From: Diploscapter coronatus
Taxonomy: Eukaryota; Nematoda; Chromadorea; Rhabditida; Rhabditidae
Length of the DNA stretch: 64,000 nt
Direction: 5' to 3'
Assembly (NCBI GenBank): GCA_964036155.1
Contig: OZ038422.1
Coordinates: 992,001-1,056,000, forward strand
Shown: in pieces, positions 24,681-35,425 of the stretch
How the letters are laid out: each line of letters begins with the position of its first letter
Position numbering within the stretch: the first letter of the stretch is position 1
Notes under the pieces: model-generated
What the model saw: the letters and a program-made list of their open reading frames with translations, nothing else
Told to the model about the DNA's origin: nothing
Databases searched by the model: none
Translations under genes and position numbers: made by a program

Positions 24681-27600
24681 CTAAAATCTCATATATTTTG
24701 AAATATATAAATGATGTCACGATATTTTAAATTCTTATCATACAATAAATATATTGACCAATACAACAGCTTTAAATGCGATATATATATATATATATAT
24801 ATATATATTGAAACTTAAAACATACAATAAGTAGCCATATCGATTATTTCAAATTAGAAATTGGAATATTAGACGCTTATTTATAGATGAGAATGGTGAT
24901 ATTCCAGTAATCTAGAATCGAGAATGGCTGGTTGATTGGAAGCCTTTCTGATTCTGCCTTATCAATTTATTTTACTCGAGGCGCGCATAAAAGAGACGCT
25001 TATCAGTAAAATACAGGCTTTGCATGAGCTAAACTGATTTTATAATGATTTGGAAATATTGAGGAGGCTTATTTCTGGGTTGAGGCCGTTTCTATAGATT
25101 CAGAATCTATTCTCTCAGCTTGAAATACCCGATAACGATTAACTCAGGCCTGTGTTTAGGTCCACACAATGTAAACTCCAAAACCATCCAATTATGATAA
25201 GGCTGCTAATTAATGAATCACTTTTGCTTCTGAGAAATGGGCATTGATAATGGTGATAAGGCTTCTGGAATATGCTAGACAGTTTTAGAGGCATATACTT
25301 TATACTATGATAAGAATGTTTTCGAGTAATATGATGAAATGTCCAAGTTTCCTAAGAAAAAGTCTACGTTAATCACGGATTTGGCCAGTTTGAAGTGATA
25401 AGAAATGCGTAAATCAAGGTGAAAGAAAGGGCTACATGGGCGGTTTTAGGCCCATCGGACCCAAACCCAAATTTTTTGGACTTAGAGGTTGTAAACTTTA
25501 ATAACAGGATACAGCGCGAATTTTACCACGTGTTTATCAATGAATAAATGACAAGGAACTGAACGAAATGTCAATCTTGTTCGAGATTTTTTCAATGCAA
25601 AATTATTTTAAAGTTCAAGAGAAAGAAAGATTAAACTTATTGTGCAAAAACACTCATATCAAGAATCGGGTTATATATGAAAGGTGAAACGTTTCACATA
25701 GTGGAGTTTACATGAAATTATTAGATGAAAAATCCGAAATATTAAACTTTCTCAATTAATTTAGTTAATTCTCGTTCATATAAAGTTCCATAAGTCCTAA
25801 AGACCATATATGACGAAGGATTTCAAATAATCAGTGCACTATTAAATATTTAACGAATTATAAATAGTGATATTTATTAAACAACAAATTCGTTATTCAT
25901 ATAAATTCCAAAAATAGCAACCATTTTTCGTCGAATACGGAATTTGTAGTACTACGCTGAATCGTAAGATACGCGCAAGGAGGCGGTCAAAATGATGCAA
26001 CAAAAGGAGCGAAGAGAGCCTTTCAACACGGGCTTTGCGCGTAAAATATGAATCGACTTTTCATTATTATTGTAAGTTTCCATCTTTTCCTATCCCAACT
26101 CATAACGCATAACGCACTATCTCCTAATTTGTTTCTTTTCCTCTATAAAATTGACATAATTTCTCATCGTTTCCTCTATCTTTAGATCTCATTAAGCCTA
26201 GCAGTGTTTCGTCACTTTTTCACTACAATCTCTAAGATTCACATAATGTTTCTCTACTTACCTAAAAAGTGAAACTTTCCTCAACAATGGAAACTATGAC
26301 GCATTTAGAGAAAGACGAATGAATATTAGGAGCCTACGCGCATAATGAATTTCCACTAATAAGTATGAAATATCAAAGTGTAAAAGTAAAAGGAAACAAA
26401 TTTCATAATTAGTAAACCATGAAATACTTTGAATACATTCCAAGTAATTTTCAATTACTTTCCAGCCTATGCCAGTTATTGCATATACCGGACTGATGGA
26501 AAGTTTCAAGTTTACAATAAAGGCCTCTCGAATAAAGGCGTTTCCAAAACTTATTCAAAGTGAATGATTTTTGAAATTTATGAAATTCGAAACAAAAAAT
26601 CGACTAGTCGCTAAGTTTCGTGGCGAAAAATCGACTCAAATGACCAAGTTTCAAGCTTTCTCGACAAACTTTGACAAAAAGTCGACTTTCTTATCCACTC
26701 GGCCAGGCGGGCCAGCTTAGGCTTAGCGCCTGGAATGACAGATCAGGGCTATCGGCCTGTGCCGATGGCAATCACGTATGACGTAGTGACCGCACACGTG
26801 AAAACGATCTAGGACGCATTAGCAGAGAAGTAGAGAAAATGCGAAAATACCAATGAGAAACGGCGAAAAGTCCAGAAATAGTGCGATTTTATGAGAGGGT
26901 TAGAGAAAATTCTCACGTAAAGCCTATCATTAGAGATGGAACCTGGGGAAATAGTACTATGAAAAGATTTGAAATCGAGAAAATAGCGTGCTCGAAAGAA
27001 TCAGAAATCTGTAAAATAGCGCTAAGAAAAGATAGAAAATGAAGAAATAGCGCGAATTTTTGAGAAAAGCAGAGAGACGATCTTTTCCCAGATTGCCACT
27101 GGGCATCATCTTCGCGCATTGTTTGTTTGTCAAGAAATAGATCAAATAGTCTGATTCTTTGATTCCTCTCGAGTTTCAACGATCCCTCGCAGGCTCTCAT
27201 TAGAAGGTAAAAAAATCGCCAGAAGAATCATCACGCAAAATTTCCAATGATGATACCGGACTTCGAAGAACTTTGGAAGGAAAGTTGTGTAGATTGAAAA
27301 TTTTATGGAACAGAGTGGAAATTGAAATTTTGGACGAGTGAATTGTATTACGACGCCTCGCTAAAATCTGAATACTGCAAAATAATGATGAGAAATCTTG
27401 AAGCTTATAGAAAATATTTGAATGGAGCTTGCTCGTAAATTAAATTTACAAAAATCCATCGATACAAATACATCTTGAAACATGCTCAGAATCAAAATCA
27501 GAAACATTATCGAAATTTAAGACTGGGTTTTCATGATTCTGGAGCTCTGTGGTCACCGTCAGAAAGAGAAAGCGAGGAAGGAAGAGATGGAGATTTCACT

Positions 27601-28084
27601 TCTCCTGAGGACAACATGAAGATTTCTGAAAGAGAATTAGAGACAAACCTAGAGGCAATATAAATTCGAGAGGGCGAAAGAAAGACAGTGAAAGTAGCGC
27701 ATATGAATTGAGGGGAGATGCAATGGAAAAGTTGTAGCTGAGGAAAATAGACGAATTAGAAATTGAGGTCATTTGAGGAAGGAAGGAGAGAAAAGAAAGA
27801 ATTGAAAAAGGGGAAGAAAGAGCGAAAATCCAAGAAAAAGACGGTGAAAGTTACGAGAGAAAGAGAGCGAAAGTGGTTCTGACCAGACTGGTATTCCCGC
27901 GGGCGCGAAACTACAGGCAAGAAACGAGTGACCGACCACGCCAAACCCCCCTTCTCTTTCGCCCCGTCCCTTGGAAAATCCCGGATATCTTTTCGTCATG
28001 CCTGACGTAGGGCACAGCGACTTACAAGTAGAGGCAGGTTTGGGGGGAGGGCGATTTCCCATGATTTTTAGCATGATCTACGGA

Positions 28085-28196
28085 GGCAATTACTATATGA
28101 CGAGACCTATAGTTAGAGAGAGGGGAGGGAGGAAGAGTAGGACGAAATAGTATGGGCACAGATAGGTCTCGTCATCTCGCCGAACAACGGTTGCCA
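28085..28196. repeat. Palindromic element, arms around GACGAGACCTAT
   Basis: Left GGCAATTACTATATGACGAG, right GATAGGTCTCGTC ending GGTTGCC. The centre holds CGAAATAGTATGG, a motif shared with family A, so it may be a distant relative. Confidence 0.6.
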
Positions 28197-29293
28197 TCTA
28201 CGGAGACTATGCAGGTCGATGGAAAAGCAAGTCTGAAGTTTGGGAATTTGAAAATATAAGTTTCAAATGATAGGATACCACCGAGAAAAAGCAATACGTG
28301 TATCATCTTGGTTCGAATTTTCAACAAAATATGTTTCAACGTATAGGGTAGATCCAAAATAATCACGATCTACGATGGTTGAAGGAAATTGGCATATTTC
28401 ACTATTATGTGTAAAATGTAAAAATAGCTTCTGATAAAACACCAATAATATATAAAAAATACGAAGTGATAAAAGTTTGATATTAAATTAGAGCTATATC
28501 TAAAATCACGAGTCAAGAGTTCATACAACCAGTATATGAATTATGAAAACACCTCAACTATGATCTATCCTATGCTTAATTATATACTCCGATCACGATA
28601 TTTACTTATACTCCCTAAAAATACGTGAGATTCATGGTGATTTAGGAATTTCGAGCAAAGCATAAAGATTAGTTTCGATTTAGTCAATAATGCGCATGCC
28701 TTCGATTGTGTGTGGGGGTGTCAAAAATAAGTTCAGTTTGATATATTTTATCTATCCATAAATGAAAATATCAAATAAATTTCAGAGAAATAGAGTTTCA
28801 GATTCTAGCTCCGAATGGGGGATGGCTTTATTTACTCAGATTGATATTAAACATCCGAGTTTGACTCTATTGTGTTATCAAATAAAGAAACAATGAAAAT
28901 AGCACTGCAAAATGGGATAAGAAGAGAAATCATAACTTTTTCAGATAGTAATATTGGATGTCATAGGGACGAAAGGGATAGGAGAAAATGAGATTGATTA
29001 GAAAATAACGTGAAATTTCGAGAAAGAGATAGAGAGAGAGAACAAAGATATTAAATCTCTTCGTTTTACGACAAGAGTTAATGTAATCTAATGCATGAAA
29101 TTACTCACTCGCGTCAGAAAGTCCTTAATTTTCTTACTCACAAATCTCGAAATGCCTAATTCAATTATTCAGAACTTTGGAAAGAGAAACAAAACAAGAA
29201 AAGTTCCGCAGTTTTAGTAAGATATTTATTCAGGGGTTTGTACAAATAAGAATGATGAGTTGTGATGCGAGTACTTTTCTCCCAGAAAATTAC

Positions 29294-29299
29294 TTTATT
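29294..29299 (-). other. Polyadenylation signal of the downstream transthyretin-like gene
   Basis: AATAAA on the minus strand, 37 bases beyond the TAA stop at 29336. Confidence 0.6.
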
Positions 29300-29335
29300 T
29301 CCAAAAATTTGGAGAAAATACTCGCAGTTAAAAAT

Positions 29336-30397
29336 TTAATGAACACAATCATGACTTTCTCCAGGCATGTACATTTCTAAATTCCACGTCCCAATATCCA
29401 GAACCTTCTCAGGTCGGGGTCCTAAAATTGAAATAATCGCTTAATTATCGCGCGTTAATTACCGCTTGTGATGTAGTGATTCGGCAGCTCGAAGGCCCAT
29501 CTTCGTTGGCAGGGCTGAAAATTGGGATAATAATTATCGATAATTGGGTGGTAATTAAAAGCAACTAGATAAATTTCGAAATAATTTAACACGATGATTA
29601 CGAAAAAAAATGAGATTTTCCAAGAATTTGGGGGTTAGAGGGCTCAATAAAAGTACACCCCAACTAAAAGCTATCGCAAAAGAGTCAAATTTGGCAACTA
29701 CGGGAGATGTAATTTTACGGCAACTGATTGTGAGGAACGACGCGGATGACGTGACAACGTGAGCTATCTTTTCCCACACTATTTCTCCCTACTTTCTTTC
29801 CCTCGCCTATCCCTAACTAGAACGCACGTCCTCACGACACACGTCATTTCAACAATTGTCTTTTTCAAACATCCCGAATTCTTACGATGATTCCATCATT
29901 GCAGTCGTGATAGATCTTGAGATGCGGATCGATGGTGGTCAGCTCAGTCGTGAAGCCCTCCAATTCGAAGTAGCCGTTTTCATCGGTGTGCTTAGACGCG
30001 AGAACATCATCGGGGTCGGGTCCTGCAAAGCCCACCATTTTTGCCAAAATATCCACTTGGAAAAAACTTGAGCCTTCAAGATTTCAAACCATGCAAAATA
30101 GCCTCAAAAATCAAATTTGAATTCACTAAGCAGAAGTTAGACTGATTTTCCTTCTCTTACAATTTTTAATTGCAAATATCAATTTTACCAAAATCATCAT
30201 CCACAAGTTTGACCTCAACATCCGTTGCAGGCTTGTCGCCGCAAATCAAATATCCTCGGACCTGAATTTGAATTTTCACCTAAATTGAAATTTTAAGTCC
30301 AAACCTTATAGCTCTGCTTTCCTGTATGTTGTTCCGCGATGTCGATAGAGTAGGCGATTTGAGAGATAACTAGAAGAATGACAGCTTGGTAGATCAT
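29336..30397 (-). CDS. ttr: Transthyretin-related family secreted protein (downstream copy)
   Basis: Exons: 30397-30305, 30261-30189, 30022-29886, 29514-29463, 29421-29336 (stop TAA). Phases agree and the product is 146 residues. An N-terminal signal peptide (MIYQAVILLVISQIAYS) is followed by the nematode transthyretin-related domain: VRGYLICGDKPATDVEVKL, GPDPDDVLASKHTDENGYFE, HDCNDG, then NHYIT and DIGTWNLEMYMP with a C-terminal Asp-Cys. These are small secreted proteins, expanded in nematodes and mostly of unknown role; one member (TTR-52) bridges phosphatidylserine to an engulfment receptor. The ATG follows directly on a CTTCAG acceptor. The gene lies 161 bp downstream of the other copy on the same strand, which suggests an operon with trans-splicing. 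Confidence 0.93.
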
Positions 30398-30558
30398 CTG
30401 AAGATTCTCAAACATTAAAAAGCTGAAATGCATTTTAGAATCATCAAATATATAAATCGGTGGAAAACCGATCAATAACCTGAAATCAAATAAAAATAGG
30501 AAAATTCTTTAATCTTCAAAAGTTTGTACAACAAAGAGCAAGTAAATATCGTTCAGTC

Positions 30559-31763
30559 TCATTTGTTCAGTCTAATACACGCGTGTTCTTCGTTCTCGAG
30601 TTCGACCTGAAAATGTTCAAAAATTTCAATCCAAAGAAATTCAAATTTTGGACTCAGGAATGCGTTTTGACTCAAATGTTCAAATTTCGACCCTAAAAAT
30701 CGAATTCTGACCTCCAAATTCAGTGTTCCAACGTCCATGGCTTTGGCCGCCTTGGGACCTGAGTAAATATACTTGTTAGGGATTTGAATGATCCATTCGC
30801 GGGGGCAGGGCTGAATGTTTTTAATTATAATTATTTAATATGACGTCATTTTAGTCATTAAAACCATTTTTACAAGACAACATTAAATACAAAGATGAGT
30901 TATTCCTAGAGTTTTTGGCGGTATTATTTTCAGCAAATTCGGTTCATATGACATCAAAGGAAGTAAATTGCTTTTACATTTCCATGATTATTGCAGCTGT
31001 GGTAGATCCGGATCTGGAAAATATTCTTCTTATTTTTTTTTAAATCGATAGATAATTTTGCAGACCTCTGGGTCGATGGGCGTCAGCTCGACCCCCGAAC
31101 CGCTCAGGCTGAACTCGCCATCGTCGTTCGTCAGCATCTGATCGTACATGTCATCAGGGTCGGGACCTGAGAATCGGATTTTTTTCAAAAAAGAGCGAAT
31201 TTTAAAACTCCCACCATCATCTTGATCATACAGTTTCACATGGACGTCTCTGGCTGGGATTCCTGAAATTTTTAATGAGAAATTTATCCTTGCGCCTTTT
31301 CCTTAGAAATTCCACCAAAATCACTATAACAGAAAAGTGCAAAAACGGTTTGCATAGTGGTGTCGCCAGCGATAAAGCGAACATATGATTTAGCGTGAGT
31401 TGCTTTTATTCTCTGCCTCTCTAGTTATCTCTCCTCTCGATCGGGTCTCAGTTCGCAGTTGTTTTCGTTCTCATCCTATTGTTAAGTTGGTGTTTTATTT
31501 GTAATTAGAAGGAATAAATATAGTTCTTAGTATTATCTGTTACTTGGGCCCTGGCATAGTACACCTACGTAGTTATTCTTAAAACCTCTGCGTTTTTTCG
31601 ACGAATCGGCGAGCATTACAATTAGGAAAATGTTTGGGAAGTTCTCGTCGAACTCACCTCCGCACAGCAATTTGCCCTTGACGGCGACGGACTGGGTTCG
31701 GAAAGCGACGACCTCGTCAGAAATCAGATAGAGCAACGAAAATAGCGCGATTTTGTAGAGCAT
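30559..31763 (-). CDS. ttr: Transthyretin-related family secreted protein (upstream copy)
   Basis: Exons: 31763-31658, 31262-31215, 31166-31066, 31013-30978, 30810-30712, 30606-30559 (stop TGA). Phases agree and the product is 145 residues. Signal peptide MLYKIALFSLLYLISDEVVA, then VAVKGKLLCGG, IPARDVHVKLYDQDD, GPDPDDMYDQMLTNDDGEFS, ELTPIDPEIRIYHSCNNHG, and the C-terminal block DVGTLNLEVELENEEHAC. It has the same architecture as the neighbouring copy, but the introns only partly coincide, so the duplication is not recent. The start follows an AATTTGCAGG acceptor. Secreted; the ligand is unknown. Confidence 0.93.
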
Positions 31764-32439
31764 CCTGCAAATTCACCTGATCGAAAAATCGATATTCGGA
31801 AATGAAGGGAATGATCGAAGGATTGATAAGAAATGCACTGAATGAGCAAGTCGTCTAACGACCAAATAATCAACAAATCAAAAAACCTAGGTTAGAAACA
31901 AAGTATTCAAGCCATTTTTTTTTTTGAAAATCATATATTTTGACATATAAAATTTAAGTTAAAAATAATCAACATTTTAAGATGGTAAAATCTTAACAAT
32001 TTGAAAATAATAAACAGGAAAATGATGGACACTCAAAAATCTATCAAATCATGCATTATTATTGAGAATGCACATAGAGTTTAGGGGTGAATAGCTTATG
32101 ATGCGAGGAAGAAAAATACCAATGATAAGATAAAAGAAAGAGGCAATATTCGATAGACCTAAGGAACCGACCCAACTGATAAGACGCAGGACCTGGGCTC
32201 AATCTAAATACCCCTTAAAGTGTTTTCTTGAGCTCATAATCACGTAAAAATGGCGAAAATGCCTATGCGAGTGGGTGGTAGTAAACAAATGGTTTCCCAA
32301 TTTAGGCATAATACGACAAAAATACACATTGAACTTCGATATCACGCCACATTTCACGCGCAATGCTGTTGTTTGGTGAGTCAATTGAACAAAGTGCATG
32401 TAATGGCAAACTAGAAAATACATGCGATATATTGTAACA

Positions 32440-32595
32440 CAGACCTAGGGAGCACTTTCGTCAGACGAAGAGAAACTATAGAGGGTAGGTCGCACTGGTG
32501 AAAATTTTGGCTAGCTACAATTAGAGAGTGAAATTTGTTAAGAAACTATATTGGGGTCGTAGGAACTGTCCGACAATCGTCCTCCCTAAGTCTGA
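32440..32595. repeat. Family H palindromic element, copy 1
   Basis: Ends CAGACCTAGGGAGCACTTTC and GACAATCGTCCTCCCTAAGT (inverted). The internal arm GTCAGACGA is also present in the copy at 43674-43862, which is in the opposite orientation. Confidence 0.7.
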
Positions 32596-33493
32596 TAGCC
32601 ATGAAAAACGTTCTGTACCTGTGCATATTACCTGCGGGTATCCCTGTTAACAATAGTATATGCTTGAATTTCCCTCATATTTTTTTTCATCAGAGAACAT
32701 CATTGCTTTTCTGCGGTTTATAGTCTAAGGCAGCAGCTTGATAACGCAATTTTCTCGCACAAGGAAAGATGCCTGACATACGGCGCTCACAAATATCTGA
32801 AGTCTGAGAGAGAAGAAGAGAGCATTTCAAATCGAATAGTCAGCTATAACTCGGTTTTTCCCGTTTTCCTTCAAGTTTCGGCTCTTCCTTTACGGATATT
32901 GATGAACAATTTGGATCCTTTGATCCTTTCCCTTAGCTTTTTCCATTAAACAGTCGTAATTTTTAGGAAAGTCTTATTATTTAGCCACCATAAATTCAGC
33001 ATTCATTCAATTCAGGGCTATTCGGAATTTCGAACAGCCCTGATTGCAGTGTAGTTTATCTCAATTTCGATATTTTTACTCTGTTTCAGGATTTTGCTGG
33101 CGTATTTACCTAAATTTGCGTAGGTTAAGAAGGCAGATTTTCGGCATGCGAAATGAAAAACTCGAGTGGGGCTCCTTGGCTTATTCTTCAGGCTTAAACA
33201 TTTTCAATTTTAGCTTTTTGCCATTTTTTTTTTTAGAAATTTTGATCGATTTGCGTGAAATTCGAAGAGTTTCGAGGGGCTCTTCTACAATTTCCGGGAG
33301 CATTTTTGAGCATACATCCATCCATTTTTTGTCCCTTTAATTGTGCCTCCTAGAATTTTATTCGTCGCAGCCCCTTTTTAGGGCTAGCGCCTTCGAGATG
33401 AGCATTTTATTCGATGTTTCAAACTTGCGCAACTCATTTTTCTAGAATCCGATTTTATAGCTTTCTGACCTCTATTCTAATATTGAGTCATCT

Positions 33494-33632
33494 TAGGGAG
33501 CACTCATACTTAGTTACATTGCAACTCGCTTGAAATAGCATGAGAAATCAAGAGAGCACACAAGAAATGATGAAATTGCGCTCTTTATTTTTTGTGCTAT
33601 TTCGAGCGAGTTGCAAATTGCAAGTTTAATTT
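33494..33632. repeat. Family D palindromic element, copy 2
   Basis: Arms TTGCAACTCGCTTGAAATAG and CTATTTCGAGCGAGTTGCAA. Closely similar to the copy at 11064-11223. Confidence 0.75.
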
Positions 33633-33930
33633 TTTCTTAACTTTGAACTGTCAACATTTTTATTCATGCAGAAAAAACTACTCTCTTAGGCTACTCGAAC
33701 TGAATTCATTGAATGTTTGCCAGATTTAGAGGATTTTTGAGAGCAAGGCGAAAAAATGGGAAGATTTCCGGATGAACCCGGAAAGCTTGAATCACTAATA
33801 GACCTCAAGAAGCTAAAAGCGAGTTTGAGAAATAGCATCGCGAAAAGAAGCAGGAATTTCCCATTGAGGCGACGAATTTCGGACCGCCACTTCTTGAATT
33901 TCAAATGCTCAAATTTGGCACATCCTTGAT

Positions 33931-34077
33931 ATTGTTGATGCCTAAATCTGGGAGGGGCGTGCAAAGTGGTGCACGATTATTTTTAGTGGGTTAGAAAAGC
34001 GAAGAATAGGGAGGCTGGCCTTAAAATCGCTTCTATCTCTCCTCATTTTCGACCTCCCAGATTTCGGTATCAACAAT
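33931..34077. repeat. Family B palindromic element, copy 2
   Basis: ATTGTTGATGCCTAAATCTG on the left, CAGATTTCGGTATCAACAAT on the right, TA flanks, and the internal GCAAAGTGGTGCAC motif. It lies about 150 bp upstream of the PPxY gene start. Confidence 0.82.
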
Positions 34078-34227
34078 ATTTTTACAAATTTTCTCTTCTT
34101 CTTCCAGAACTTCTAAATATTCTTATACGATTCATTTGTAAATTAATGATATATTATCATAGTCTCTGGTCAAAATATCATTATGCTAGTTTTTATCGAC
34201 GAGAGTAAATTTAGAAATTTCCGATAC

Positions 34228-35425
34228 ATGTATTATTTACTGGTCGGCTTCATAGCACCGGCAATCTTATTCGCTATTCTTGGATTCATTGCTTGTATAA
34301 GACGAAATTCCATCGTTATTACTGAAGACGATAAAGATTATCAGTCTATAGGATCAGAAGATAGTCATTTGTAAGGACTTTTAAAAACTTTGAATATTAT
34401 GATATCGGCAACCTGTAAATGACGGTAATGACGAAACGCGTTCTAGTATTGAACGAAACGTAAAAATAACTGAATGCAATAGAACAGTGGCAGGATCTGC
34501 GAAGAAAAAGAAAGCGTTTCGCCAAATACTAAAAAACGTTTCACATCATTTCACGTTACGCCATTCCGTCATTACGGCATTTATAGACTGTCTATGATAT
34601 CTTAATAATTAAGCTCGATTTTTAGATGCCGAGTAAGACACAAACGATGGTCGAAGTCTATGCAAACCTTCGACGAAAGTGACAGTGTCTCGTATCAAAT
34701 GTCATATCATAATCGACATTTCCGACCCTATGATTTGCCCCCATCATATTCTGAAGCAACTAATTTAACTGCTCAATTACCCAGGTAATATTTTATACTA
34801 ATTAATAATATTTGTTTCATCCACTCTTTATTGTCATTGAGGTGAGCCTTGTCATATGGGATACTCTGTGTCTATAACCTGCGAGCGCGACGCATCGAGA
34901 CTAGGGGAAAATAATAGAGCAGAGAACAAAAACGAGCAGAGGGACATAGACTAAGGCTCGCGGGTTCATCTCGGAGACAATGGAGAGTATCATAAAAATA
35001 AAAATTCGCTGTCTAAATAATTATGTCAGCTGATAGTTCTTCCATGGTTACATGTAGTAGAGCATTCAAGAAAATTTTTGAGATGAGAAAGAATTATGCA
35101 TTATCTTTTTTCTAGGGTATTTTAGCAAAATAAAAATTTCTAACTATAAATTGACGAAAAAATGATTGAGCACTCTGAGAAGTTCTATTTTCGAAACGTA
35201 AAGATCGCATCAGATCCAATTGGCTTCCCGTACTCTACACTCACTTTTCCTCCTACCTCCCTCCCCTACTCTCTCTTCAAAACGTGAATGTGAAATATAA
35301 AGGGCCGATCCAATTTATAATATCGATATAATTGCAGTGCTTCTTCGTCAAAACATATTCCCCCAAATCAACCACGAATATCCGAGCAAGCGGTCAATTC
35401 CAAGGTTCCAATACTGTCATATTGA
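34228..35425 (+). CDS. Small single-pass membrane protein with PPxY motif (unrecognised)
   Basis: Exons: 34228-34370, 34626-34784, 35338-35425 (stop TGA). Phases agree and the product is 129 residues. The chain opens with a hydrophobic segment, residues 2-23 (LLVGFIAPAILFAILGFIAC). A basic IRR stop, an acidic stretch (ITEDDKDYQSIGSEDSH), and a polar tail containing LPPSYSEA at about residue 83 follow. PPxY-type motifs bind WW domains of Nedd4-family ubiquitin ligases and similar adaptors; that role here is inference. An AG lies at 34213-34214, before the ATG, so either this is the trans-spliced 5' end or earlier exons encode an ectodomain and this is only the C-terminal part. I do not recognise the family. 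AATAAA lies at 35570. Confidence 0.7.
34401..34600. repeat. Palindromic element in PPxY-gene intron 1
   Basis: Ends GATATCGGCAACCTGTAAAT and CTGTCTATGATATC are inverted relative to each other. Inner arms are GACGGTAATGACG and CGTCATTACGG. It fills nearly the whole first intron. Confidence 0.7.
34859..34993. repeat. Palindromic element in PPxY-gene intron 2
   Basis: The left arm GATACTCTGTGTCTATAACC followed by GCGAGC is mirrored by GCTCGCGGGTTCATCTCGG ending GAGAGTATC. A family C element lies in the same intron. Confidence 0.6.
35222..35306. repeat. Family C MITE, copy 2, with 9-bp target duplication
   Basis: Begins GGCTTCCCGTACTCTACACT and ends GTGAAATATAAAGGGCC. It is flanked by perfect 9-bp repeats GATCCAATT at 35213-35221 and 35307-35315. 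It lies in PPxY-gene intron 2. Confidence 0.85.

Larger units (their letters stand above)
24681..29335. other. Gene-poor region upstream of the ETS gene
   Basis: About 4.6 kb that probably holds the missing ETS 5' exon and promoter. An (AT)n run lies at about 24782-24808. The part at 26.7-28.1 kb is less AT-rich, with purine-rich tracts and sites such as CACACGTG and TGACGTAG. One palindromic element lies at 28085-28196. No exon is supported. Confidence 0.5.
31764..34227. other. Intergenic region between transthyretin-like and PPxY genes
   Basis: About 2.5 kb between divergently oriented genes. It contains three palindromic elements (families H, D and B, listed separately) and AT-rich spacer. 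No exon is supported. Confidence 0.55.

Noticed and set aside
26700..28080. A missing first exon of the ETS gene in the less AT-rich block
   Set aside because: Several open frames exist, but none has an ATG, a donor and the required phase 1 together with recognisable sequence, so I left the 5' end open.
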